Source: Asterias rubens (lineage: Eukaryota; Echinodermata; Asteroidea; Forcipulatida; Asteriidae). From it: DNA of 64,000 nucleotides. Position numbers and translations under genes: made by a program. The stretch is from positions 436,501 to 500,500 of the forward strand of contig NC_047083.1 in the NCBI RefSeq assembly GCF_902459465.1. Direction: 5' to 3'. This document shows positions 1-12,483 of this stretch, piece by piece (positions within the stretch are counted from its first letter, which is position 1; each line of letters opens with the position of its first letter). A model generated the notes under the pieces. It was not told the DNA's origin. It saw nothing but the letters and a program-made list of their open reading frames with translations, and made no database searches.

Positions 1-276
1 ATTTAGGAAATAAAATTTGCATTCATTGTAGAGGAGCCTGATGTTCAAATTTTCAAGGAAATAAGAATTCAGTTCATATGGAACAATAACAATCACACAA
101 AGTTAACTTGTGGCTCAAAACTGCCAAAGGCCAGTGGCTTCATTGTCAGGCCAGTAGATTTATGACCAGATAAGTCCAGTAGTTTTGTGTTTTTCAACTG
201 TTAAATAACAACTGTTACATAACTGTGGAATATCTTGAACAGAAACAAAATTTAAAAATGTCGACCTTTGAGTCTT

Positions 277-378
277 AAAATTACCTTGAGTAATACTTAT
301 TAATATCTCAAATTTACCTTGAGTAATACTTATTAATACCTCAAAATTACCTTGAGTAATACTTATTAATACCTCAAA
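277..378. repeat. 33-bp direct repeat, three copies
   Basis: Three consecutive near-identical units contain ttaccttgagtaatactt. The open frame across them is an artefact of the repeat. It probably lies in an intron of the gene ending at 4637. Confidence 0.85.
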
Positions 379-653
379 AGACCGATGAGACAAAACTTCT
401 CAACATTGTCCTAGAGGGTGTGAATGCATGTTGTCAGGACTCAGTCATTTATCTTTCATTTTGAGTCGGTCAGTGAACGATTTCCCTTGTTGAGCTGAGC
501 AAAATGCTTTGCAAATTATATCAGTTTCTGCTCACAATTTGGTACTCTATAATATTAGCATTCAGTTTGCACAAAATCTATTTAGTTAAAATGTTTTGGA
601 GGAAATCGTTCACGAAGTTTGGTCTCGTGCCAACAATTCTGGTCAAGTCACCA

Positions 654-770
654 TTTCAAGCTTACAAACCTTGTGGATTTCTCTCCAAGTTTCAAGCTTA
701 CAAACCTTGTGGATTTCTCTCCAAGTTTCAAGCTTACAAACCTTGTGGATTTCTCTCCAAGTTTCAAGCT
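654..770. repeat. 36-bp direct repeat, three copies
   Basis: Three essentially identical units contain cttacaaaccttgtgg and ctctccaag, followed by a partial fourth. The 36-bp period is a multiple of three, so open frames pass through on the + strand as a 12-residue repeat. No splice context or start supports coding. Confidence 0.85.
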
Positions 771-932
771 CTGACTGTACAGTTAGTTATTATATTAGAA
801 TTAGAATTAGAATGTTTCATTGTCCGCATCGTAAATAAACAGAAATTTAGTTTCCATTGGCACATAGAAAAAACAAAACCTTGGTTAACAAAATTAATGT
901 GCACAGTTGCACGGCAATGCACAACCTTTGCA

Positions 933-1072
933 TTCGTCAACTCACTTTGGCAAATGTTATAGAAGTGCAGTGGTTTGAGTTAACTGCATTGCAGTTGAAT
1001 GGTTTTAGAAGGCTTCGTCAACTCACTTTGGCAAATGTTCTAGAAGTACAGTGGTTTGAGTCAACTGCATTG
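933..1072. repeat. Duplicated ~60-bp segment, 81-bp spacing
   Basis: Two copies (933-991 and 1014-1072) share tcgtcaactcactttggc, cagtggtttgagt and aactgcattg with few mismatches. Non-coding tandem duplication. Confidence 0.8.
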
Positions 1073-1290
1073 GATTGTCGTTTTGTATGTTAAGTGGAAT
1101 CCAGATACATAAGACACGACTGTGTCTCATAAAAACAAGATCACTGGGACTGGCCAAACTGCCTCTTTATAAAACAGGAATGTTTTTTAAGAGGACAGCA
1201 AAAACAAAGAAACACAAAGCAGAAATGAGATTCAGGACCTTAAAATGCACTTTTAATATGCAAAAATAAATGTTTGGGAGGTAGTGCTTT

Positions 1291-1470
1291 CTGCTCTACC
1301 AGCCAGGCTTCTGATGGATGATAACCAAGCCTACATCCATATGGACCGTAAAGGGGTAGCCCTGTTTCAGCCCCAGGATTAAATGACAACGGCCCCTAGA
1401 AAAAATAGTTGAAATGTACCCCACACCTTAAAGTGGCCTTCAGGCCTTGTGTGTCTGGCGACTTGTATTA
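1291..1470. repeat. Dispersed repeat, first of two copies (other at 4320-4472)
   Basis: The segment begins ctgctctaccagccaggctt and ends near ttcaggccttgtgtgtctgg. It recurs in the same order and orientation at 4320-4472, just before the last exon of the unrecognised gene. The copies flank the two downstream introns, so they were probably inserted separately or moved with a local duplication. Confidence 0.75.
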
Positions 1471-1667
1471 AAAAAGAAAAACTATTTTTAGCAGTGCTCT
1501 ATGAAACAAGAGCTGAGTGTATTCTGAAGTGCTGGTTTGTCAGCTTATCAATCTAAGGAGTTGCAAATAATCGGGCACTTGTGTGTGTTTGTCTGTTTGT
1601 CTGTTTGTGTGTTTGTTAGTTTGTTCTTAACTTAAGTAGTCACGCTTATTTCACATTGTCAAAACAG

Positions 1668-4637
1668 ATACCTCACTGTCCCTTCATCGTAAGGGTCAAC
1701 CACCACCACTGCAATACCTCACAAAGCCTGAAATCACAATAACTCCCGCATCGGACGCTGAGCCTAGTCCTACTCCGGGCACCCCCGGAGGGGAAGAGTC
1801 AGACTTTGAGGAGGAGGAGGGTGAGATCCGTGGAGCAGCATCAAGTGTTATGCATGACAGTAGTTGTTTTGGGCTGTTGCTGCAAAATTTCATGTCACTT
1901 GCTCCACATAGTGACCTTTGCACATTGTGGCCATGTTATGTTTTTAAGTGCAATTGTTGAATCAACAAAATATTTTGTAGTCATTACTGGACTTTTTGAT
2001 TGGTGAACCAAAATTGAATTAAAAAAAATTAATGTTAATTGTTGTAAACAAATAAAATGCAGAAAAAGAAACACCACAATAATGGTAGACAAAAAGCAGT
2101 CTGGTTCCCTTTTCACACTATAATCAACCATGTGAAATTAATGCAAGGGTACCAGGAGTGGATTTCACTAGTCTTATCTCGAGATAGGACAAGTCCTAAC
2201 TAAGGACAAGTCCTAACTTAGGACTAGCCTTGAGGTTTGGATATCTTCATGGTACTAGTCCTAACTCTATGTGAAATCGACCCCAGAAGGAGGCAAGATT
2301 CAAAGTAGTCTGGTCTCCTGTTTGGCATTTAGAATTAAACACACTTGAGACTTGGGTGACCAGACCAACATGGCTACAGTGTAGTAATGGTTGACGTGTT
2401 ATGCAAAGTTGTTGTGGATGCACAGTTTTTTTTCTAATATTAAAGTTGTCACTGCTTGACCTGAATCAGCCTGCTCACCTCCCCCTCCTAAAGCAAGACT
2501 CAAGTTTCTTTCCTGTAGCTAAACCGGGCCCAATTTCATGGCTCTGCTTACCGTAAGCAAAGAATCCGCGACCATAAGCAAAGAATCGGCGCTTATGTAA
2601 GTAGGGAATTCCGCGTCAACGTCTCAAGCATATTTCACAGGTTAGCAGGGAATGTTTTTCTTGTTTGTGTGCGTACTCCACGTTACTAGGCTTCTTTGCT
2701 TACTTATACAGCTAGCGCAGAAAGTTGCCGCTTGCACAGTAAACAAAGAATTGTGATCAAAAGCGCAGAATTCGGTGACAAGCAGAGCCATGGAAATGGA
2801 CTATGGATAGAGTTTTGAAGCAACTATTCTAGGTTCATCCCAGCTAAAGATCATTTTACGTTGTCACTGTAAACCGTAATTTACTGATATGTTCAGAGAT
2901 TTTGCATCTTGTGGTGACCACAATCTGAGTCAAATTGTCCATTTAAAGAAACAACTTTGACTCAAAGTGGGTTTGTTGACTGAAACAAAAGTATGATTCT
3001 GTGTAAAGGAGTTTGAACTAATCGTTTGTACAGATTGGACAAGAACCGCTGGACGATTAAACAACCAAATAAATGGTCAGCACTCTTTCCATGCTAATGT
3101 CTCATACGACACCATCAGGTCAGGATGCTTGACTCTGAGACCTTGTATCTAGTCTGTATAGTGTCTGCAAACTCAGACTATTTTTTCATCTAATCATATT
3201 TCAGGCAAAAAATGTGATTTATTTTGTGGCGAATACTAATTTGAGTAAATTTTTCGCATGACTTACTTTCTGCATTTCAGGATTTCTCTTGATGTTGTGT
3301 CATTTTAATTTTCTTTTTGTTCGCTCAATTTCTATCGCTTTTTAAATGTTTGCAGCATTATTTGAACCTTGTTTTTGCTTTGAAGCAAACCTAAGATATT
3401 TAAAAGCTTCCCGACGCTTAGTTTGTATATTTCTCCTAGCACTGTCCTCATAGTTTGTGTAGCTTGTTAGCTGTGTTGGTTTCGTGGAAATATGCAAAAT
3501 TTCCCATCGGTTTTGAAAGAAGGAAAACAACAGATTTTTTTATTGTTTATAAATTTGTGATATTTTGAATTATTTTTTTGCAGTGGCTGAAAAAACAGCG
3601 GAGGATTTAACCAAAGAACAAGTGAGTATTTAAAAAATAAAATAAAACAAATATCTTCTCTTTTAAAGGATTTGGGTACTTTTTGGGACACAATGTCAGA
3701 TTTACATTAAACAGATTTGCATTAAACTTACACTGTTTGAAAATAATGATATTGGAAGGCTTCCCTTAAAATATTATTTGCTGTGGTGCTGTATTTTTTG
3801 AGAAATTAGTAAACAATGTCATGAAAATACGTTGTACGCTAAAATAAAGTTTTGTCTCTTGAACAAACATTATTTTCTTGACATTGTTTTACTCATTTCT
3901 CAAAAACTAAAGCACCTCAGCAACTAATGTTTACGCTTTCTACTATCATTATCTTCAAACAGTGTAAGTTTAGTGTAAATCTCTGGACATTGTGTCTTGT
4001 GTTACAAAAAGTACCCACATTCTTTAAAGGTGTTACACAGGATTGGCAGAGCTGACCAAATAGTCACAGTGTTCTATGGTTTGTGTGATCAACCTTCTAC
4101 ATGTAACAACAACCCGGTGAAAACTTGGGCTCTATCCATCGTGTAAATCACAAGAAAGCAGTGAAAACCAGCACAATTTGCAGCATGTAAACACATTGTT
4201 CTTATTGTTGGTTGTAACAATGGTTTTCTTAAAAAAAAATCAGACACAGTTTTCTTGAATATAAATCCATTTCAGAGAGATATTTTTCAGAAAAATTTGT
4301 TCTTATCAGAAATCTTTTCCTGCTCTACCAGCCAGGCTTCTGATGGATATGATACCAAAGCCTACGTATAAACATATGGACTGTAAAGGGGGTAACCCTG
4401 TTGCAGCCCCAGGAGTAAATGGCAACGCCTCCTGGCAAAAATTTCAGGCCTTGTGTGTCTGGCAACTTTCATAAAAAATTTGCAAATTATTATAATAATT
4501 TCAATCGTTGTTGTTGTTTCAAGGAGGTGCCCAATAACAATGTCCCGACTGAAAAGATTGACACTTTGAAGAAAGACGGAGTTCAACACGACGGGATGAA
4601 CAACGGAGAAAGTGTCGCTGCGGCGGTCGCTGTATAG
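1668..4637 (+). CDS. C-terminal three exons of an unrecognised protein (5' part outside window)
   Basis: I read three exons: 1668-1820, 3584-3621 and 4524-4637. Acceptors are aacag, ttgcag and tttcaag; donors are gtgaga (1821) and gtgagt (3622). Phases agree: exon one ends in phase 1 and joins to make a GTG codon, exon two ends on a codon boundary, and exon three runs to TAG at 4635-4637. The roughly 100-residue tail is hydrophilic and looks disordered. It has a Pro/Thr/Ser-rich stretch (PEITITPASDAEPSPTPG), an acidic run (ESDFEEEE), a Lys/Glu segment, and ends in VAAAVAV. This could be the cytosolic tail of a membrane protein or the tail of a scaffold, but I do not recognise the family. Upstream exons must lie left of position 1 or be too short for me to see. 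The gene model is inferred from splice signals and phase only. Confidence 0.6.
2157..2284. mobile_element. MITE-like inverted repeat, TCCTAACTTAGGA family
   Basis: The left end gagtggatttcac pairs with the right end gtgaaatcgacccc. The interior holds inverted copies of tcctaacttaggac. Short, non-coding, and related to the much better preserved copy at 46154-46354. Confidence 0.65.
2528..2799. mobile_element. MITE-like element, ATGGCTCTGCTTA family
   Basis: Ends are inverted: tttcatggctctgctta on the left and agcagagccatggaaat on the right. The interior contains gtgcgtactccacgttacta, which is shared with the copy at 33751-33970. Non-coding; other degenerate copies are at 12953-13183, 52235-52402 and 56398-56672. 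Confidence 0.7.
4320..4472. repeat. Dispersed repeat, second copy
   Basis: Same element as 1291-1470. It ends about 50 bases before the acceptor of the terminal exon at 4524. Confidence 0.75.
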
Positions 4638-7600
4638 ATCAGTCAGTCACATGTAAAGTATCAATACCCAAGATGGTACGTAACCCTCCAAGATTCATGT
4701 TGTGCAAATGAAGGGAATTATACAAAAAAAGTGATTTTGGGAGTTTTTAAAATGAGAAAATGAATTAATTAAAGATAGGCTTGAAGCCATTTGGACACCG
4801 TGTCATCTAGAGAAAATGTTTTTTTAAAAACTAGATGTTTTTTAATTGTTATGTTTTTTAAAAGGTTGTACCTTCTTTAGGATATTAATAAGTGCAGGGT
4901 AATTTGAAGATATATTCTCAAAAGATTGTTAACAATTCATTTACTGATTCTTAGCACTGATGTTTGTTCTTTCTTACTTGAGGAATACATGGATCAACAT
5001 AATATCTTAAGAAAAGCAACCCTTAAAATGTGATAAAGGTCTATAGAGTTTTACTGGATTACATGTTTGTATCAGTTTTAGACTTGGTGCTTTAGGTTTG
5101 TGTGGGATAGTTTTATGTTTTGTGTGGGATCCTGAAGATGTAGTTGATTGTTTGAATTGGAATGGTGTAGATTTGGTGACTAAGGTCTTTGAACGCTTGC
5201 TCTCCAAAGATTTCAGAATGTTTGTTTTAATTCATGAGTAAGTACAACTTCAACGTAACAACAAATGGGTCATTCTTTAACTTGTTATTTCTCAGTGACC
5301 GTTGTTTCTCCTGGTTGACTTCCAAACTAAACTAAATCATTCTTAAAATTGGAGTCATTGAACTTTAATCAAGTAGCTGCCATATTGCTCTTCAATATCA
5401 ACCACATCATAGTTAGGCTCTAGCCATTAATGAGACTGGTGCCTTCAGACTGTTTCATTGAAACTAGTGAATGTAGTCAAGGAACCAAACAAAATGGCAG
5501 CTGCTTGATGATGATATTAATCCATGTAACCTAGGTGTTATCTTAGAGTATCTTATTTGTACATAAAGAGAGGGATTATGGCATAAGTCTACTGTAAACA
5601 TTTTTATAGAAACTGTAGGCATGTGGAAGGAATAATATTCCTAAAAAAGTAGTCAATTGAAAAAAAAAAATTAATGTAAGCATGCAACTGTAGCTAGCAT
5701 TCATCTTTTGCTATGATTCTGTGTTGTGGCCATTTGTTGTCTAGTTCCCAAATGGCCTTGTGTAAGATCAGTTAAAAGTAGGTCTTGATAACAAAGGTGC
5801 CAGCCTATTCTGTACATAGCCTCATTATGGCTCTCATAGAATTTGTATGTAGGAGAGTCAAGTGGCAGTTTTGTGCTGTAGGATGTTAAAGTCTGGTACC
5901 CAGACTTGAAAAGCATGCAAGATTGTGATTAGCATTCAGTTTGAACTAGTTGTAGTAATTTATGTGATGTGGCTGACTGTGTTTTGGTTTCTGCGTACAT
6001 TTCAGTAAAACTGTTTGTGGTGTAAAACAAGACGCCCAATTATCTTTATTTTTACGCTAACACAAACCTCGACATTTTAAATCTGACTCGAGAAAGTGGT
6101 TATGTCCTCCTACTTGGGCAGTTTGCATCATAACACAATAAAAATGTGTCTTCAAATCAAATCCAAAGGTTCTCAAATGCGGACAAAACAATCACTAAAA
6201 GACAACTCTATTCCAACTCCAAATTTCCACAGTAACTATATTTCTACAAATTAAAATGAGACTATTTTTTAACTCAAAGTGTAATTTTTCCAAAAAACTA
6301 AGGCATCACATTTTGATAAACCTTGGCTTTTTACCTGAGGGAAAAATCATACTTGTTTGTTTTTTCCTTTCATACACATTGTGCCCTTTTCACTTCATAT
6401 CTGAAATGTTGTCTTTGGTCACATTAAACGTTTTTTCCTTTTAAAAACTTCAGTAGTTTTCTTTACAAAACTTAGAATCAAGTTGGAATTGAAACTTAAC
6501 ATGGTGGGAGTATAATTTGGTGATGTTTGCAGTAGCGCCATGTGGCAATCTCCTTTCTGTCCCTTCCTGTATTTTTATTTTTATTTTTTGTTTGGGGGGA
6601 AGTGTCGGTTCTGAAATGAACTGTTAGTTGGCAGCTCTAAATGTATACAAAAGCCAAGCTTGATCGAAAAGTTTCTTAAGAATTTGTTTGTAATTTAACA
6701 AATAATTGAACTCAGATGAGTTTAACTAAGCACCTAATTTCATGTTTCGACAAAACGGTTGATCAAATTTCGTAATTTTCTTAGAAAATGTTTCCTTTGC
6801 CTTGCAAACTTTTATGATTCCTAGTGATTTGTAAGTCTTTTTAAATGAAATTTATACGAATTCTTAATCTTCTTTAAGCTTGTCTAAAATCATCAGATGC
6901 CAAAAAGAAGAAGTGTAACAAAACCAGTCATGATTTGAAACAACCTTCTTGTTGTTTTATTTAAACAGAAAAAAGCAGCAATCTTTGTTATATTGGAAAA
7001 CATGAATTTGCAACTCCTCAAATATCTATTTTTACCTTATTGCTTTTCTTTAAAGAAAATGTTTTTAAATTTTGTATTTTGTTATCATCATTTTTGGAGC
7101 AAAGATGATATAAGATGATAATTTGAGACTTGCAAGAAGATAGTCTGGTAGCTTTGTGAGAGTGCGTGCAATTATCATAGTTGCATACAGGTAGTTGGAC
7201 AAAGATGTAAAGCTTCAGATTGCTTGATTAAATCTGTTTATCCTCTGGTAATATATCTTTAAATTTCTGTGCATTTGCGTGTGATAATTAGTTCTTTAAA
7301 AGTAGCAATGGCAAATTATTTGACTCTAAATTCTGCAATGTTTTTTTTTAAATGAAAGTATGTCTGTTGTTTCCAGTAACTTTGCTCAGTTTGTACCCAT
7401 AACGAGAATTGTAATTATTCAGCACAACATTTTGTTACCTGTTCATGTTTGTTGTGTTGTCATTTAGCCTTCGAGAAAGACTCTGCTAGGATCGAAACGT
7501 CAGACAATTAACTATATTTTGCACAACATTTTGTGTTACAAATCCATGTCATGGTCTCCAGTAAGTCGTAACTGTGTTTTAAAAACTGAGTTTCAAGTTG

Positions 7601-10571
7601 ATTGAGTTTTTGTTGTCATTGCAAGTGTTGAATGATGTAAAGAATTTAAATGAAATGTTAATCAGATAGTATGTGTCATGTGCCCTAACTCTACAAACTT
7701 CCGGATCAAAATGGGGTCAAGATGACCTGAAATCTAAATTTGTAATCACTTTGTGGGTCAGCTTGACGCAGAAAGGGTCAAGACTCTGGACTCTGGCTTA
7801 ATTCTGACCAGGGAGTTTGTGGAGTATATCATAAAGGCAAATTTAACGAGTATTTCAAATGAATTGGTTAGCATTTTGACTTGGTACCTTGCTTTATGTC
7901 ATAGTCGTGGCGTTTCATCATAAGGCTGTCATTTTGTTTTTGTTTTTCAACGCAATCAGAAAAAACCTGTCTGTTCCCTTGATTGAAAGACCAGGAAAGC
8001 TACATAGTTGTAAAGGGAACCAGACAATGGCGGCCATATGATGAAGAACCACAACATTGTTTAGTCTGTATCGCAAAAATGTGGTAAAGTGGCAGAGAGT
8101 TCAAATCAAGCATAGTTGCTTTTTAAAGTCATTGTTAGACGAGAGTTTTTTAACAAATGTATCTAGGCATGTTTTGAAAGTTTTGGTTATGCATATATTA
8201 TGTTAAAACAGTAATATTTTACTCTATGCTGATGGTTGCAGCCCAAAACTTTCTATATAATTGTGAATGTCTAAGTATTGTTCCCCAACGACGCAATGAA
8301 CTAAAGTAATACAGTCCGTTACTGGCACCCAGTCATATTGCCAGGGCGCTATTTTGATTGTCAATTTGATTACGTCATCATGATTATGATTTGAGGAACT
8401 GTCATAATTTTAAAATTTAAATTATTGCACATCGTATTAAACAAATTAAGTAGAACTTATTCTATATCTCAAAGAGAAACAACTCGTTGCAAGTAGAACT
8501 CAATCTGCTTTTAATACCGAAAATTGTTTTCAAAACTCAGCAATCTTTGCCAAATATTTACCTTACCAGTCCGACTGTTCTTTGCACAATTTCAAAGAGC
8601 AGCCAAGCTTTAAAATAACCGCAGAGTGAAACTTTGCTGGGAAAAGTCGTATACAAAAAAACATAAAATTGTTTGAAATTTGTACCTGATTACGCCAAGC
8701 TTTGAATGTTTTGAATGCTCGGAGGAACTGTGGAATATTATTGTTGTTTATTATTGTTAGAATTTAATACTTTATTCATGGGATCTGATATTTCAATTAA
8801 TAGTAGAATTGTCTCTTGAGTTGTCTGCTTTATTTTAGATTAAATAAAAACAGCCATGTTGAATTCGCAAAGGAAACAGTGATGTAATAATTTGTCATTT
8901 GTCGAATAGTTTTCTCTTTTTGTTCACTTTAAAAAAATGACCTTTCTTGCAATTAATGGTTTGGCCGTTTACGTATATGTTGAATGAATCCTATGATACA
9001 TAATGTAAAATTTCAGCGAATAATGGTATTGAGTTCCCTCGGCACAAGGGGATGGCTGGCAACAGCCAATCTTTCTCATACAAACACCGGGCTGGCAACA
9101 GCCAATCTTTCTCATACAAACATTCGTTAAACGTCAATGATTATGAGTTACACAAATCAACAAGTTGTCAATCAGTAACATACAAGTATATTCATGTTGG
9201 TTTTTACCCAAACACACCGATGTGTGTTAGCACTGTATACTCGGCACTTTCCCGATTTCTGTGAAAAAAAATCACAGTCATTCCTCTGACGGGATTCGAA
9301 CCCACGACCTTTGCAATGATAGCGCAGTGTCAAAACCAAGATTGCCCGTTAGCTAGAGGCAGTTCGAATCTGTGATTTAGCAGCAGATTCTGCAAACGAT
9401 TTTCAAAACCAAAACGAATATTCTTTATCCTCTGTGCAAATTTAACATAATAATTTTTATTAAAAAACACGTACATTCAAGTACTTATTCTAAAACTATT
9501 CATATGAAATCAGTATCTTAAAGGAGTCGAACCTACCACTTTGACATAGAAGTTACAGGGATGAGATTTGTCAGACTTTTGGCTGAATTCATACTTTTTA
9601 TGTCGGCCTGGTGAAGAAAATAAGACAATATTTGTTTCTACAAATAAATAAATCTTGCTCATTGGTCTACTTCTCTAGTGCTTTGGATACTGTCTCCAAA
9701 AGCTCCTTGGAATCTATAACTCCAAAAAGTAGAAATGCCATAAATTCAACGTTCTTTAAAATTTATGTCAAAGTTTAAGACTTTTTAAATATCACCCCTG
9801 AAGTTAGAATTATCTGCATTTTTACGTTCTAATAAAATATGCCAAGCCACATCACCATATCCCATGTGAAGCGGTAACACAATGTAGTATAAATAAATAC
9901 CATTCATGACATTGGTTACCTTGCTTTATCTATTGGAAAACAACACGCCTCTGAACAGAACAGGGTACCAGTGTACATAGATGTGTATTCCTATTGTAGT
10001 GTTACGTAACATTTTGTGTTTGTTAGCACCGGAGTATTCTCGAGTCATAAAGCAACGATTGAACCACTTGGAATCCTCCGTTACAATACCGTTACGAATG
10101 ATATGGTTCACCATAGACATCTTAATATGGGTATGGGTGACGACAAATTATCACCCACTGACCTTATCTTTCTCGGTTTGAATTTCTACAATTAAAATTG
10201 TTTGCTGTATTGTCCATCCACTCTTGGATACAATTGCGATAACATTGGACAATAACAGGAATTTTACGAGTGTTGTGCAGCGAGATGCATTGGACCATGC
10301 AGGACGACAACACCTGCCTACGGTATACGGAGGACTTCACAGGTTGATAAAATCAAACAATTTGATGTCTTGCTCTATGGTTTAGACACTGTTTACACCG
10401 TCTTAGGGACTGAAGTAGTGCACACCGGTTTCTTTAAACATCTTTGGTGATTTTGAGCTCACAAGGAAAGACCACAACAAAAAGCTAATGAAACACTGAT
10501 TCTGTAAAGTTTCATCAACTGCTTCAACCAAGGAAGACCAACCCTTAAAAACGAACCAGCAGAGCAACAAC
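4638..10571. other. 3' flank and intergenic DNA, no gene seen
   Basis: AT-rich sequence follows the stop at 4637. An AATAAA at 6137-6142 is one of several possible poly(A) signals for the upstream gene. I see no supported exon. A segment at about 7466-7510 (ttcgagaaagactctgctag) recurs inverted at about 25185-25225, so it is a dispersed repeat. A weak inverted repeat lies near 7690-7825. SINE-like DNA occupies about 9050-9440. Confidence 0.6.
9050..9440 (-). mobile_element. tRNA-derived SINE-like element with internal 33-bp duplication
   Basis: Sequence at about 9290-9312 contains gggattcgaacccacgacc, the reverse complement of a tRNA T-arm (GGTTCGAATCCC), so the element points to the minus strand. 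Further parts (accgatgtgtgttagcactg, attctttatcctctgtgcaa) recur near 26280-26360 and 45781-45815. At 9052-9120 a unit containing ggctggcaacagccaatctt is present twice. Confidence 0.6.
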
Positions 10572-10854
10572 ATGTTTTTCTGCAGAGGTGGGAGGCAATC
10601 CCGACCCAAGTCCACCTTCATCCTGCTTGTTATACTCCTTGGCGCTGGTTACTTCTATATACGCTACTATAATTCAGACCAGCAGAACCAGCGCGATGGG
10701 AGTCTGTTTGAGGGGCGAGAAGCAGGGTTTGGTGGGGGAGGGAGAGCGCCGGAGCCCCCACTAGAAATCGGCAAGAGACCGGGTGATTTGGGTTTGGAAA
10801 GGAAGGTAGCTGCTGTCAAAGAAACTGTGAAGGAACCTGCAAAATATATATCAG
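10572..10854 (+). CDS. WSCD: Alternative first exon (1a) for WSCD gene 1, or first exon of a lost copy
   Basis: The ATG at 10572 opens 94 codons plus one base, ending at a good donor (tcag|gtaggt). The phase (1) matches the acceptor at 13298. The peptide starts MFFCRGGRQSRPKSTF, followed by a hydrophobic anchor (ILLVILLGAGYFYI) and a Gly/Pro/Glu-rich stem: the same architecture as exon 1b (12484-12802) but no clear sequence similarity. Spliced to exon 2 it gives a 468-residue protein. It could be an alternative promoter/first exon of gene 1 or a remnant of a fourth gene whose body was deleted. The sequence alone cannot decide. Confidence 0.6.
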
Positions 10855-12483
10855 GTAGGTACAACCGTATATGTAGAACCCCTCCGGGAAACGTTCCGTA
10901 TCTTGCCACCACTTGTTCACTTTATCTTGACAAAAGAAAAATATTTTTTTTTTGAGTAAATTTATTTTATTGCACTAACGAATGAAAAAGTGGTGGCAGG
11001 ATACTGAAAGGTATATTGAACATAGCTAACGCACTAAATTGGTCCTGGTGGCTATAGTCTAGAATTTGGGGAGAGCAAACCCTGGCTACACTCCTACCCA
11101 ACCACCTATCGCCCCTTCTTTCACTCTAAATCTGAATCTGAATCTGAATTATAGAGTCGGCAAAGCATCCTTTCAGGAAATATCACACCAACTTTTGTTT
11201 AGCTTGCGCGTCGCGTGGGGGGAGGGGGGGTTGACACTCTTCTTTCACCACATGGTCCAAATTGCATAAAGCCTCAATCACAGAAACTTGCTAAACTCGA
11301 CCGCACTTCGAAATGACTTAATGAAACTCAACAAATTATTAATTCGAGAAAACACAATAACATAAATTCCTTTGTTTTTCTCTACCAAAACGTCTGCAGC
11401 TTATAATACAACAAATTGTTATTTAATTTTGACCTTGTCACTATCGGCATACTTTAAACAACATTATTTTATTGATCAACATAATATATATATTTTTTCA
11501 ACCTGTATTTTAATGGGGAGATGAAAATAACAAACTTAAATTTTCACTAACAAGAACATGAACATAATGTGACCTACAGAATTAGTACGTCCCGTAGCTT
11601 TTGAACCCTGTATTCATCTAAACCTCTGTCTACGTCATTAACAAGGTTTACACGTTGGAGTAAAGTCCATTCCTCAAATGTTTATTCAAAAGATTCCAGA
11701 ACAGGCAACCGATCTTGAATAGAACACTTGTTTGAACAACATGGGTTGAGCAAAGATGTCCACTTTAGGGAGCGCCACTTTTACAAACACACTGTAGGTA
11801 TATTTGCTGTTAAGACCACACATGCCACGTATACAGTTTAGGCACTTTCAGACAGAATACACTCTGCTTTTTGTTCGAATTATACCTTAGTTATTCCATT
11901 TTATCTACTTTGGGAGCTTGAGTTTGGGGAAAAATCGTCAAAATATCAGAATAAACGTTTATGTGAAAGTTTATGACAGGAGATGTGAAACTACATGGTC
12001 TGCTTTGACGACTAGACGATTTAGTTGCTACGGTAGTATTGCGTAACAGTTTTGCCTATTGGACTCAAGGTGTCTTCAAGAAAACTACGTCAATGTATTT
12101 AGCCTCTTCTTACACCAGAAATCACCGCACAAAGGATATAGCAATTTTCCGTTTTTCATCGAGTATCATCGTCTGAAAGTGACAAGCATCAGAGGTATTA
12201 TACGACTGCAAAGAAGACTACATTCCAGTGATGTCCATAATAACTCTTTATTATCCTGTAATCAGATGAAACTGATAACTGATAGTCTCTTTTCGTGCCG
12301 CCGAGGTGCTGATCCAATCCAGATAACAGTAAATCTCCCGTGCTCAACGGAGATCTGATGACGACTTTTGTTTTTTCTCCAAATTCCCAGTGAAAGTTTT
12401 GAGAGAATTGTTTCACATTTTAAGTGAACCTTTTCAAGTGAATCTTTTTATAAAAGGGATTAATTTTCACAAACATCAGAGCG

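Noticed and set aside
8688-8703. 16-base match (TGATTACGCCAAGCTT) to a common lacZ-alpha/polylinker sequence
   Set aside because: The match does not extend on either side, so vector contamination is not supported. I judge it a coincidence; read coverage would settle it.
12449-12456. TATAAAAG upstream of WSCD gene 1 exon 1b
   Set aside because: It lies only about 28 bases before the ATG, which would leave almost no 5' UTR. Probably not the promoter of that exon.
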